Shown here: positions 47,684 through 56,358 of the stretch, one piece after another
Numbering within the stretch: position 1 is the stretch's first letter
How the letters are laid out: every line of letters begins with the position of its first letter
Assembly: GCF_025808395.1 (NCBI RefSeq)
Contig: NZ_CP075524.1
Span: 2,170,001-2,234,000 of the forward strand
Origin: Microcella sp.
GTDB lineage: Bacteria; Actinomycetota; Actinomycetes; Actinomycetales; Microbacteriaceae
DNA: 64,000 bases
Direction: 5' to 3'
Notes under the pieces: generated by a model
What the model saw: only the letters and a program-made list of their open reading frames with translations
Told to the model about the DNA's origin: nothing
Databases searched by the model: none
Made by a program: the position numbers and the translations under genes

Positions 47684-50047
47684 ATGAGCAACAAGACTGC
47701 GGCCGTCGTGGGCCTGTGGAGCGACGCCACGGCTCCTGCGCACGAACGCGTCGAGGCGCTCGTCGGTGCGATGTCGACCGCCGAGAAGATCGCCCAGCTG
47801 TACGGCGTCTGGGTCGGCGCCGGTGCCGACGGGGGCGATGTGGCCCCGCACCAGCACGACCTGGTCGACGTCGTCGACTTCGACGAGCTGCTGCCCCTCG
47901 GTCTGGGTCAGCTCACCCGGCCGTTCGGAACGGTGCCGGTGGATGCTGGGCTCGCGGCGCTCTCGCTGCTCACGACCCAGCGTCGCATCATCGGCGAGAG
48001 CCGTTTCGGCATACCCGCTGTCGCTCACGAAGAGTGCCTCGCCGGGTTCGCCGCCTGGGGTGCGACGGCCTACCCGGTTCCGCTGTCGTGGGGCGCCACG
48101 TTCAACCCCGAACTGGTCGAGCAGATGTCGCACCGCATCGGTGACGACATGCGGTCGGTCGGTGTGCATCAGGGCCTCGCGCCCGTGCTCGATGTGGTTC
48201 GGGATGCTCGATGGGGACGCGTCGAAGAGACGATCGGCGAAGACCCCTATCTCGTCGCCACCGTCGGCAGCGCCTACGTTCGCGGGCTCGAGGCCGCCGG
48301 CATCGTCGCCACGCTCAAGCACTTCGTGGGCTACTCGGCGTCACGAGCCGGGCGCAACCTCGCCCCCGTCTCGGTGGGGCCGCGCGAGCTCGCCGACGTG
48401 CTCCTGCCACCGTTCGAGATGGCCGTGCGCGAGGGTGGTGCTCGCAGCGTGATGAACTCGTACACCGACCTCGATGGGGTTCCGAGTGCCGCAGACCGCA
48501 GCCTGCTCACCGAACTGCTGCGCGACGAGTGGGGCTTCACCGGCACCGTCGTCGCCGACTACTTCGCGATCGCCTTTCTCAAGCTGCTGCACGGCACGGC
48601 AGACAACTGGGCCGACGCTGCGCGCGGCGCCCTCGAGGCGGGCATCGATGTCGAGCTGCCGACGGTCAAGACCTTCGGCGAGCCGCTGCGGCGAGCCGTC
48701 GACGAAGGGATCATCGCCGAGTCGCTCATCGACACAGCGGTGACGCGCGTGCTGCGGCAGAAGCTCGAACTGGGGCTGCTCGACGCAGACTACGACCCCG
48801 TGCCGCTCGCATTGCGCGACCACAGCGCGCTCGACGGCGAATCGGTGCGCGGCACGATCGACCTCGACTCGGCCGAGAACAGGCGACTCGCCCGCGAGCT
48901 GGCCGAGCAGGCGGTGGTGCTCGTCAGCAACGACGGGCTGCTGCCGCTCGCTGCTCCCGCGCGCGTCGCGGTCATCGGCCCGAACGCGGCCGAGCCGTAT
49001 TCGATGCTCGGGTGCTACTCGTTTCCGACCCACGTCGTCACCCAGCACCCCGGGGTCGAGATGGGCATCGACATCGCGACGGTGCTCGATGCCGTGCAGG
49101 CCGAATTCGCCTCCGCTCACGTCACTCATGTGGTGGGCACGGGCATCGACGACGGCGCGACGGAGGGCATCGCGCAGGCGGTCGACGCCGCGCGGTCGGC
49201 CGACGTGGCGATCGTCGTGCTCGGCGACCGCGCCGGACTCTTCGGCCGAGGCACGAGCGGCGAGGGCTGCGATGCTGAAGACCTCGCGCTGCCCGGCGCG
49301 CAGCAGCAGCTGCTCGACGCCGTGCTCGACACCCCGACCCCCACCGTGCTCATCTTGCTGTCTGGTCGGCCATACGCCCTCGGCGATGCACCCGAGAAGG
49401 CGGCGGCAATCATCCAGACCTTCTTCCCCGGTGAAGAGGGCGCCGGCGCGATCGCCGGAGTGCTGAGCGGGCGGGTCGAGCCTTCGGGTCGACTGCCGGT
49501 GAGCATCCCGGTGCATCGCGGAGTGCAGCCGTCGACGTATCTCGCGGCGCCGCTCGCCCGCAAGAGCGGCGTGTCGAACATCGACCCCACTGCGGCCTTC
49601 GCCTTCGGCCACGGGCTCGGCTATGCCGACGTGGTGTGGACAGATCTCGAGAGCCCCGACACCGAGGTGGCCATCGACGGCGAAGCGGTGCTGTCGCTGC
49701 GGCTCGTGAACAGCAGCGATCGCGACGCCATCGAGGTCGTGCAGCTCTACCTGCACGACCCCGTCGCCTCGGTCGTGCGGCCCGTGCAACGGCTCATCGG
49801 CTACCGCCGGGTCGCTGTCGCCGCGGGCGAGAGCGTTCGCGTGGCGGTGACCGTGCCGATCGACCTGGCTGGTTTCACCGGGCGCGACGGGCGACGCATC
49901 GTCGAGCCGGGCGACCTCGAACTCGGCTTCGGGCGCTCGAGCGCCGACATTCCCCTCGTGCATCGCGTGCGCGTCGTCGGAGCCGTGCGCGAACTCGGAG
50001 CCGACCGAGCGGTGCACGCGCGGTTCGAGGTGACCGCGGGCTCATGA
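47684..50047 (+). CDS. Glycoside hydrolase family 3 (beta-xylosidase/beta-glucosidase type)
   Basis: The 787-residue protein has the GH3 N-terminal barrel (GIPAVAHEECLAGFAAWGATAYPVPL, RWGRVEETIGEDPYLVATVG, KHFVGYSASRAGRN) with the predicted nucleophile Asp292 in GTVVADYFAIAFL. The (alpha/beta)6 sandwich follows (VVLVSNDGLLPL, VVLGDRAGLFGRGTSGEGCD, ILLSGRPYALGD), then a fibronectin III-like C-terminal domain (VVQLYLHDPVASVVRPVQRLIGYRRV). The H/E/C signature in AHEECLAGF and the FAIAFL segment after the nucleophile are typical of xylan-locus members. There is no signal peptide, so it acts on imported oligosaccharides. It overlaps the GH10 gene by ATGA. Confidence 0.88.
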   Translation: MSNKTAAVVGLWSDATAPAHERVEALVGAMSTAEKIAQLYGVWVGAGADGGDVAPHQHDLVDVVDFDELLPLGLGQLTRPFGTVPVDAGLAALSLLTTQRRIIGESRFGIPAVAHEECLAGFAAWGATAYPVPLSWGATFNPELVEQMSHRIGDDMRSVGVHQGLAPVLDVVRDARWGRVEETIGEDPYLVATVGSAYVRGLEAAGIVATLKHFVGYSASRAGRNLAPVSVGPRELADVLLPPFEMAVREGGARSVMNSYTDLDGVPSAADRSLLTELLRDEWGFTGTVVADYFAIAFLKLLHGTADNWADAARGALEAGIDVELPTVKTFGEPLRRAVDEGIIAESLIDTAVTRVLRQKLELGLLDADYDPVPLALRDHSALDGESVRGTIDLDSAENRRLARELAEQAVVLVSNDGLLPLAAPARVAVIGPNAAEPYSMLGCYSFPTHVVTQHPGVEMGIDIATVLDAVQAEFASAHVTHVVGTGIDDGATEGIAQAVDAARSADVAIVVLGDRAGLFGRGTSGEGCDAEDLALPGAQQQLLDAVLDTPTPTVLILLSGRPYALGDAPEKAAAIIQTFFPGEEGAGAIAGVLSGRVEPSGRLPVSIPVHRGVQPSTYLAAPLARKSGVSNIDPTAAFAFGHGLGYADVVWTDLESPDTEVAIDGEAVLSLRLVNSSDRDAIEVVQLYLHDPVASVVRPVQRLIGYRRVAVAAGESVRVAVTVPIDLAGFTGRDGRRIVEPGDLELGFGRSSADIPLVHRVRVVGAVRELGADRAVHARFEVTAGS

Positions 50048-51273
50048 GCGACCCATACGCGCACCGGCGCGCGTCGGCCGAAGTGACCGTCATCGACGAG
50101 CACGGAGCCGCGCAGCCGCATGCCGAGCTGGTCGTCGAGCAGACGAGGCACGACTTCGCGTTCGGCTGCATCGGCTTCGATCTCATCGACCACGCGAATG
50201 GCACGGCCGATGAGAGCCGCCTCGCCGACGACTGGCTCGAGCTCTTCACCCTGGCCGTGCTGCCGTTCTATTGGGGAGACTTCGAGCCGCAGCGCGGCAA
50301 GCCCGACACGGCGCGCCTGCAGCAGGCCGCCCGATGGTTTCGCGACCGCAAGGTGCGAGTCAAGGGCCACCCCCTGGTCTGGCACACCGTCAAAGCTGCC
50401 TGGCTCGACTCGTTGCCCACGCACGAGGTCGAGCGCCTCGTGCGCGAGAGGGTGCGTCGTGAGGCCGCCGACTTCGCGGGGCTCATCGACGAGTGGGACG
50501 CCATCAACGAGGTCGTCATCATGCCCGACTTCGTCAACGAGCCCGACGGCGTGCCCAACGCGATCAGTCGGCTCGCGCGCACCCTGGGGCGCGTCGAGAT
50601 GGTGCGGCTCGCTGTCGACGAAGCCCGATCTGCAGACGCGACAGTGCGGGTGCTGCTCAATGACTTCGACCTCTCAGCCGACTATGAGCGGCTCATCGCC
50701 GAGGTGCTCGACGCGGGCGTGCACCTCGACGCCATCGGTGTGCAGACGCACATGCACCAGGGGTTTCGAGGCGAGCAGCTGCTCGACATCGCCGATCGCT
50801 TTGGGCGCCTCGGCCTGCCCGTTCACTTCACCGAGACCACGATTCTGTCGGGCGACCTGATGCCGCCCGACATCGTCGATCTCAACGACTACACGCCCGC
50901 CGAGTGGCCATCGACGGCTGAGGGCGAAGAGCGCCAGGCGCACGAGCTCAAGCAGCACTACCGCATGCTCGTCGGCCACCCTGCCGTCGAGTCGATCACC
51001 TACTGGGGCATCACCGACCGCGGAGCCTGGCTGGGCGCACCCGTCGGTCTCGTGCGCGCTGACGGCAGCCGCAAGCCCGGCTATGACGCGCTCGCGCGAC
51101 TCATCCGCGACGAATGGTGGCTGTCTCCGCGTGAGATGCGCACCGATGATGCCGGTCGCATCCGCATCGAAGGATTCGCAGGCGACTACAGACTGTCGAT
51201 GATGGATGCCCGGGGCGAGCTCGCGCTGCCTCGCGGCAGCTCGGCATCAGTCGTCGCGCTCGCCGGGCCCTAG
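50044..51273 (+). CDS. Endo-1,4-beta-xylanase-like protein, GH10, without signal peptide
   Basis: The 409-residue protein has a short beta-strand N-terminal part (SAEVTVIDEHGAAQPHAELVVEQTRHDFAFG) and a GH10 barrel: KVRVKGHPLVWHTVKAAWL, the acid/base Glu156 in EWDAINEVVI, DAIGVQTHMHQG, and the nucleophile Glu264 in PVHFTETTIL. SITYWGITDRGAWLGAP and KPGYDALARLI follow. About 70 C-terminal residues form a small beta domain. The lack of a secretion signal suggests an intracellular enzyme trimming short xylo-oligosaccharides rather than polymeric xylan. Its stop overlaps the convergent LacI stop by 4 bp. Confidence 0.87.
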   Translation: MSDPYAHRRASAEVTVIDEHGAAQPHAELVVEQTRHDFAFGCIGFDLIDHANGTADESRLADDWLELFTLAVLPFYWGDFEPQRGKPDTARLQQAARWFRDRKVRVKGHPLVWHTVKAAWLDSLPTHEVERLVRERVRREAADFAGLIDEWDAINEVVIMPDFVNEPDGVPNAISRLARTLGRVEMVRLAVDEARSADATVRVLLNDFDLSADYERLIAEVLDAGVHLDAIGVQTHMHQGFRGEQLLDIADRFGRLGLPVHFTETTILSGDLMPPDIVDLNDYTPAEWPSTAEGEERQAHELKQHYRMLVGHPAVESITYWGITDRGAWLGAPVGLVRADGSRKPGYDALARLIRDEWWLSPREMRTDDAGRIRIEGFAGDYRLSMMDARGELALPRGSSASVVALAGP

Positions 51274-52301
51274 TCGGCGGGCGGCGCCGTCGAATCGCGC
51301 ACGACGAGACTCGTGGCGAGGTCGATGCGCGGCGAGCTCGCCGACGCGTCGTCGGTGCGGGCGGCGAGCACGAGCTTCGCGGCCTCGACGCCCATCTGCC
51401 GCAGCGGCTGGTGCACGGTCGTCAACCGGGGGCTCACCCATCGGCTGAGCGGAATGTCGTCGTACCCGACGATCGACAGATCGTGCGGCACGCTGAGGCC
51501 GAGCGCCCGCGCCGCCTCGAGCGTGCCGAGCGCCTGCAGGTCGCTGCCGGCGAAGATCGCGGTCGGGCGATCGGGGCGGTCGAGCAGCTGCATCGCCTCG
51601 CGGCGCCCGCCTTCGACATGGAAGTCGCCGAAGCGCACCCACTCGGCCTCGACGGGCAGGCCGGCCGAGTTCATGGCCGAGCGGTAGCCGTCAAGGCGGG
51701 CGAGCGAGCACATCATGTCGGCCGGGCCGGTGATGGCGGCGATGCGCCGGTGGCCGAGCTCGATGAGATGCCTGGTCGCGGCGAGGCCGCCTGACCAGTT
51801 CGCCGAGCCGACCGAGGGAACATCGGGCGACGGGTCGCCGGCGGGGTCGACGATGACGAAGGGGATCGCGCGCGACCGCAGGCGCTCACGCAGGTCTGGC
51901 GGCAGGTCTGAGAAGACCAGCACGACGCCTGCGGGTCGCCGGCGCAACACGCCGTCGAGCCACTCGCTGCCCGGAGAGTGACGATCGCCGGTGACGGTGA
52001 GCACGAGACTGAGGCCGTTGTCTTTCGCGACCTTCTCGACGCCGTCGATGAGCTCCATCGACCAGATGCGGTCGAGCTCGTGGAAGACGAGCTCGAGAAG
52101 CTCGGCCTTGGTCGATGTTGCACCGTTGCGTCGCTGATAGCCGTGGTGGGCGAGCAGCTGCTCGACGCGAGCTCGAGTCGGAGGTGACACGTCGGGGCGG
52201 CCGTTGAGCACCTTCGAGATGGTCGCGAGCGAGACGCCGGCCTCAGCGGCGACGTCGGCGAGGGTGACGCGCGTCTCGGTGCCCTCTGCGGTTGTCGACA
52301 T
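51270..52301 (-). CDS. LacI-family regulator of the xylan locus
   Basis: The 343-residue protein has the LacI headpiece (VTLADVAAEAGVSLATISKVLNGRPDVSPPTRARVEQLLAHHGY). Its effector domain has segments like those of XylR/BxlR regulators of xylan genes (ELLELVFHELDRIWSMELIDGVEKVA, GGRREAMQLLDRPDRPTAIFAGSDLQALG, LSIVGYDDIPLSRWVSPRLTTVHQPLRQMG). It is convergent with GH10, and its probable operator CGAAACTTTCG lies at 44528-44538. A xylo-oligosaccharide or xylose is the likely inducer. Confidence 0.87.
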   Translation of the reverse strand: MSTTAEGTETRVTLADVAAEAGVSLATISKVLNGRPDVSPPTRARVEQLLAHHGYQRRNGATSTKAELLELVFHELDRIWSMELIDGVEKVAKDNGLSLVLTVTGDRHSPGSEWLDGVLRRRPAGVVLVFSDLPPDLRERLRSRAIPFVIVDPAGDPSPDVPSVGSANWSGGLAATRHLIELGHRRIAAITGPADMMCSLARLDGYRSAMNSAGLPVEAEWVRFGDFHVEGGRREAMQLLDRPDRPTAIFAGSDLQALGTLEAARALGLSVPHDLSIVGYDDIPLSRWVSPRLTTVHQPLRQMGVEAAKLVLAARTDDASASSPRIDLATSLVVRDSTAPPAD

Positions 52302-52324
52302 GTTTCGAACTCTATCGCCGAAAG

Positions 52325-53515
52325 TTACGGTGCTGGTGCCGCTGACGGAGCGATCGAGTCGAGAGGGTCGGCGATGAGGCCATCCCACGCCAACTCGGCG
52401 GCCCCGATGAGCAGTCGGTGAGAGCCCAGGGCGGCGGGTTCGATGCGCACATCTGCGGCACTCGCCGGCAGCGCGCTCGTGAGCAGCGACGATCGCTGAG
52501 CAGCACTCGCCGCGCGCCAGAGCGCAGCGAGGTGGCCGCCGAGCACGATGCGCTCGGGGTTGAGCAGGTTCACGGCACCGCGAAGGGCGATGGCGAGCCA
52601 CTGCAGTTGTCGTGCGACTTCTGAGTGCACGGGGCCGGTCTCGGCCTCGGCCTCGATCGCCGCGACGAGTGCGAGCTCGAGTGCGTCGTCGTCTGGGTGG
52701 CTGAGATCCACCGCAGAGACGAGCGCCTCACGTGAGACGAGCACTTCGAGGCAGCCCCGCGCCCCGCACGCGCACGGCGGCCCCACCGGGTCGATGCCGA
52801 GGTGGCCGATCTCACCGGCGTATCCCGCGGCGCCATCCATGGGCCGACCATCGACGACGAGGCCTCCGCCGATGCCGCTCGGCCCGCCGTTCAGGTAGAG
52901 CAGCGCGCGGCTGCCGACTCCGGCGCCGAAGGTCTGCTCGGCGCGGCACCCGAGGTGCGCGTCGTTCGCCGCGGCCACCGGCATGCCGAGCGATTCGGCG
53001 AGCAGGGCGGCCAGTGGCTCTTCACGCCAGCCCAGGTGCGGCGCGAGGCGCACGTGGCCGTCGCGTCGACGCACCAGCCCTGGCACCGCGACGCCGGCTG
53101 CCAGCACCGTCACACCCTGGTGCTCGACCGTCAGCTCTCGCACGGTCTGCGCTGTCAGGGCCACGGTCTCGGCAACGGTCGGCACCGAGTCGACGGGCAC
53201 CCGCCGACGAGCGATGATCGAGCCGCCGAGCGAGACGAGGGCCACGTCGATCGCGTCGAGTTCGGGGTTGATCGCGGCGACGACACGATCGTCGCGAGGC
53301 GCGACCCGCGGGCTCGGCCGGCCCACGCCAGAGCGCGGAACATCGTCGCGCTCGTCGACCCAGCCGTGCTCGGCGAGCACAGACACGAGGTCGCCGATCG
53401 TCGAGCGGTTGAGCCCGAGAGCGCGCGTGAGGTCGGCCCGGGTGACCCCTCCGTGGCGGTGCACGATGTCGAGCACGGCAGAGAGGTTTCGGCGTCGAAC
53501 CGCGCCCGCATCCAT
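52325..53515 (-). CDS. ROK-family transcriptional regulator (XylR-like)
   Basis: The 396-residue protein joins an N-terminal winged helix (RRRNLSAVLDIVHRHGGVTRADLTRALGLNRSTIGDLVSVLAEHGWV) to a ROK sugar-binding domain. The ROK part has AAGVAVPGLV, AANDAHLGCRAEQTFGAG, the ROK signature AGEIGHLGIDPVGPPCACGARGCLEV with zinc-binding Cys residues, and LNPERIVLGG. It is divergent from xylA, the classic xylR-xylA arrangement, so control of xylA/xylB by xylose is inferred. I chose the ATG at 53515, with GAGAAG upstream; longer in-frame readings lack support. Confidence 0.87.
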   Translation of the reverse strand: MDAGAVRRRNLSAVLDIVHRHGGVTRADLTRALGLNRSTIGDLVSVLAEHGWVDERDDVPRSGVGRPSPRVAPRDDRVVAAINPELDAIDVALVSLGGSIIARRRVPVDSVPTVAETVALTAQTVRELTVEHQGVTVLAAGVAVPGLVRRRDGHVRLAPHLGWREEPLAALLAESLGMPVAAANDAHLGCRAEQTFGAGVGSRALLYLNGGPSGIGGGLVVDGRPMDGAAGYAGEIGHLGIDPVGPPCACGARGCLEVLVSREALVSAVDLSHPDDDALELALVAAIEAEAETGPVHSEVARQLQWLAIALRGAVNLLNPERIVLGGHLAALWRAASAAQRSSLLTSALPASAADVRIEPAALGSHRLLIGAAELAWDGLIADPLDSIAPSAAPAP

Positions 53516-53573
53516 TGCTTCTCGCTCTCTGATTCTCACGATCTCAGTCTGGTGCCCATGGTCGCCCACGTGA

Positions 53574-53596
53574 TAGGTTGTGTCAACCAACAAATA
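53574..53596. promoter_or_regulatory. Possible ROK/XylR operator upstream of xylA
   Basis: The stretch contains TTGTGTCAACCAACAA, with outer TTGT/ACAA arms and an inner GGTT-N5-AACC repeat. It is reminiscent of XylR operators built from GTTTGTT-like half-sites. It lies 50 bp upstream of the xylA start and 59 bp from the divergent ROK start. Confidence 0.45.
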
Positions 53597-53645
53597 CGTT
53601 CCCGCCCACCGCAGTGACGCGGAGGCGCACCGAGGAGACTCTCTC

Positions 53646-54836
53646 ATGGCACTGAAGCCCACGCCCGCAGATCTGTTCACGTTCGGCCTCTGGACGATCG
53701 GCTACAACGGCGCCGACCCCTTCGGCGGGCCCACCCGCGCACCCCTCGATGTCGTGCACGTCGTCGAGAAGCTCGCCGAGCTCGGCGCCTACGGGCTCAC
53801 GCTCCACGACGACGACCTGTTCGCCTTCGGCTCGAGCGACGCCGATCGGCGCAAGCAGATCGACCGCCTCATCGAAGCGTCGAACGCCACCGGCGTCAAG
53901 GTGCCCATGATCACCACCAACCTCTTCAGCGCCCCCGTCTTCAAAGACGGCGGCTTCACGTCGAACGACCGCGCTGTGCGGCGCTTCGCGCTGCGCAAAG
54001 TGCTGCGCAACCTCGACCTCGCAGCCGAGCTCGGCGCCCACACCTTCGTCATGTGGGGCGGCCGTGAAGGCGCCGAGTACGACTCGGCGAAGAACGTCGG
54101 CGCGGCGATCGAGCGCTACCGCGAGGCCGTCAACCTGCTCACCCAGTACGTCACCGACAAGGGGTACGGCATTCGGTTCGCGATCGAGCCCAAGCCGAAC
54201 GAGCCCCGCGGCGACATTCTGCTGCCGACGCTCGGCCACGCGATGGCCTTCATCGAGACGCTCGAGCACCCCGAACTCGTCGGCCTCAACCCCGAGGTGG
54301 GTCACGAGCAGATGGCGGGCCTCAACTTCACCGCCGGCATCGCCCAGGCGCTCGAAGCGGGCAAGCTCTTCCACATCGACTTGAACGGCCAGCGCGGCAT
54401 CAAGTACGACCAAGACCTCGTCTTCGGCCACGGCGATCTGCACAACGCCTTCTCGTTGGTCGACCTGCTCGAGAACGGCGGACCGAACGGCGGTCGTGCG
54501 TATGACGGCCCTCGCCACTTCGACTACAAGCCTTCGCGCACCGAAGACGAGAACGGCGTGTGGCAGTCGGCTGCGGCCAATATGCGCACCTATCTCTTGC
54601 TGAAAGAGCGCGCGGCGGCGTTCCGCGCCGACCCCGAGGTGCAGCAGGCGCTCGCCGACGCGCGCGTGGCCGAACTCACCGAGCCGACACTCGCCGCGGG
54701 CGAGTCGGTCGACGACCTGCTCGCCGATGAGAGCGCCTACGAGTCGTTCGACGCGGGCGCATACTTCAACGGCAAGGGCTTCGGCTTCGTGAAGCTGCAG
54801 CAGCTCGCCACCGAGCACCTCATGGGCGCTCGATAG
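53646..54836 (+). CDS. xylA: Xylose isomerase
   Basis: The 396-residue protein matches actinobacterial class I xylose isomerases: FTFGLWTIGYNGADPFG, YGLTLHDDDLFAFGSSDADR with the catalytic His and Asp, and VMWGGREGAEYDSAKN. The metal ligands are in RFAIEPKPNEPRGDILLP (Glu), GLNPEVGHEQMAGLNF (Glu, His) and HIDLNGQRGIKYDQDLVFGHGD (Asp residues). It converts D-xylose to D-xylulose. A GGAG site precedes the ATG. The xylulokinase gene follows 2 bp after the stop. Confidence 0.95.
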   Translation: MALKPTPADLFTFGLWTIGYNGADPFGGPTRAPLDVVHVVEKLAELGAYGLTLHDDDLFAFGSSDADRRKQIDRLIEASNATGVKVPMITTNLFSAPVFKDGGFTSNDRAVRRFALRKVLRNLDLAAELGAHTFVMWGGREGAEYDSAKNVGAAIERYREAVNLLTQYVTDKGYGIRFAIEPKPNEPRGDILLPTLGHAMAFIETLEHPELVGLNPEVGHEQMAGLNFTAGIAQALEAGKLFHIDLNGQRGIKYDQDLVFGHGDLHNAFSLVDLLENGGPNGGRAYDGPRHFDYKPSRTEDENGVWQSAAANMRTYLLLKERAAAFRADPEVQQALADARVAELTEPTLAAGESVDDLLADESAYESFDAGAYFNGKGFGFVKLQQLATEHLMGAR

Positions 54837-54838
54837 CG

Positions 54839-56311
54839 ATGCGCCTCGTCGCGGGCGTCGACTCGTCGACGCAGAGCTGCAAAGTGCTCATCGTCGACGC
54901 AGCGACGGGCTCGATCGTGCGCGAAGGGCGAGCGGGGCACCCCGACGGCACCGAAGTCGACCCCGCCGCGTGGTGGAGCGCACTCGTCACGGCCGTCGAC
55001 GAGGCGGGCGGGCTCGACGATGTCGCCGCGATCTCGATCGGCGGTCAGCAGCACGGGCTCGTCGCCCTCGACACCGAGGGGCGCGTCGTGCGCGACGCCC
55101 TGCTCTGGAACGACACCCGCTCGGCCGGAGCGGCCGCCGACCTCATCGCCGAAGTGGGTGCCGACGAGTATGCGCGCCGCACCGGCGTCGTGCCGGTGGC
55201 CTCGTTCACCGCGACCAAGCTGCGCTGGGTGCGCGACCACGAGCCAGACAATGCGGCGCGCATCGCGGCCGTCGCGCTGCCCCACGACTGGCTGACCTGG
55301 CGCCTGCGCGGCTACGGCCCGAGCGACGAGAGCCCGCTCGGCCCCGTGCTCGACGAACTCGTGACCGATGCGTCTGACGCCAGCGGCACCGCCTACTTCT
55401 CAGCGCTCACCGGTGAGTACGACCTCGATGTGTTCGAACGCGCCCTCGGCCGTTCGGCCCGCGTCGCCGGCCCCGCGGGCGTCGACACCCCAGCACCATC
55501 GCGCGAGGTGGTGTTGCCGCGCGTGCTCATGCCGCACGAGTCGGTGACGGTCGACGCCGAGACCGCTGAGGTGTCGACGCTGCACGCGGGGGTGCTCGTC
55601 GCCGGCGGCGCGGGCGACAATGCGGCAGCCGCGCTCGGCCTCGGGGCCGCCCCGGGTGACGTCGTCGTGTCGATCGGAACAAGTGGCACCGTCTTCGCCG
55701 TGAGCGAGCATCCCGTCTCTGATGCGAGCGGCACGGTCGCAGGGTTCGCCGATGCCGCCGGATTCCACCTGCCGCTCGTGGCCACGCTCAACGCGGCGCG
55801 CGTGCTCGACGCCGGCGCTCGACTGCTGGGCGTCGATCACGATGGTCTCGCCGAGTTGGCGCTCGCCGCCGAGCCCGGCGCCGGCGGGCTCGTGCTGCGC
55901 CCCTACTTCGAGGGCGAGCGCACCCCCAACCTTCCCGATGCGACGGCGACCCTCAGCGGCATGACGCTCGCGAGCACGACGCGAGAGAACCTGGCGCGTG
56001 CCGTCATCGAGGGCATGCTGTGCGGGCTCGCCGACGGGCTCGACGCCATCACCTCGCTCGGCGTTCCGGCAGAGCGGCTGCTGCTCATCGGCGGCGCTGC
56101 GCGCAACCACGCCGTGAGCGCGATCGCGGCGCAAGTGTTCGGCCTGCCGGTCGTCGTGCCGCACCCCGGCGAGTATGTCGCGCTCGGCGCTGCCGCGCAG
56201 GCCTCATGGGCGCTGAACGGCGAGCGGCCGCAGTGGCAGATCGAGTCGCACGCCGACCTGCCCGCCGACCCGCGACGTGAGATTCGCACCGCATACGCCG
56301 CGGCCCGCTGA
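54839..56311 (+). CDS. xylB: Xylulokinase (FGGY family)
   Basis: The 490-residue FGGY kinase has VAGVDSSTQSCKVLIVDAATG at the N-terminus, the xylulokinase-type ISIGGQQHGLVALDTEGRVVRDALLWNDTRS, LPHDWLTWRLRG, VSIGTSGTVFAV, and YFEGERTPNLPDATATLSGM. Its C-terminal nucleotide domain has LLLIGGAARNHAVSAIAAQVFGLPVVVP. It phosphorylates D-xylulose for the pentose phosphate pathway. It is coupled to xylA with a 2-bp gap. Confidence 0.93.
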   Translation: MRLVAGVDSSTQSCKVLIVDAATGSIVREGRAGHPDGTEVDPAAWWSALVTAVDEAGGLDDVAAISIGGQQHGLVALDTEGRVVRDALLWNDTRSAGAAADLIAEVGADEYARRTGVVPVASFTATKLRWVRDHEPDNAARIAAVALPHDWLTWRLRGYGPSDESPLGPVLDELVTDASDASGTAYFSALTGEYDLDVFERALGRSARVAGPAGVDTPAPSREVVLPRVLMPHESVTVDAETAEVSTLHAGVLVAGGAGDNAAAALGLGAAPGDVVVSIGTSGTVFAVSEHPVSDASGTVAGFADAAGFHLPLVATLNAARVLDAGARLLGVDHDGLAELALAAEPGAGGLVLRPYFEGERTPNLPDATATLSGMTLASTTRENLARAVIEGMLCGLADGLDAITSLGVPAERLLLIGGAARNHAVSAIAAQVFGLPVVVPHPGEYVALGAAAQASWALNGERPQWQIESHADLPADPRREIRTAYAAAR

Positions 56312-56358
56312 GCACGCACCGAAACATCGCCGCAACACGCCGAGACTAGGCTGAGCCA

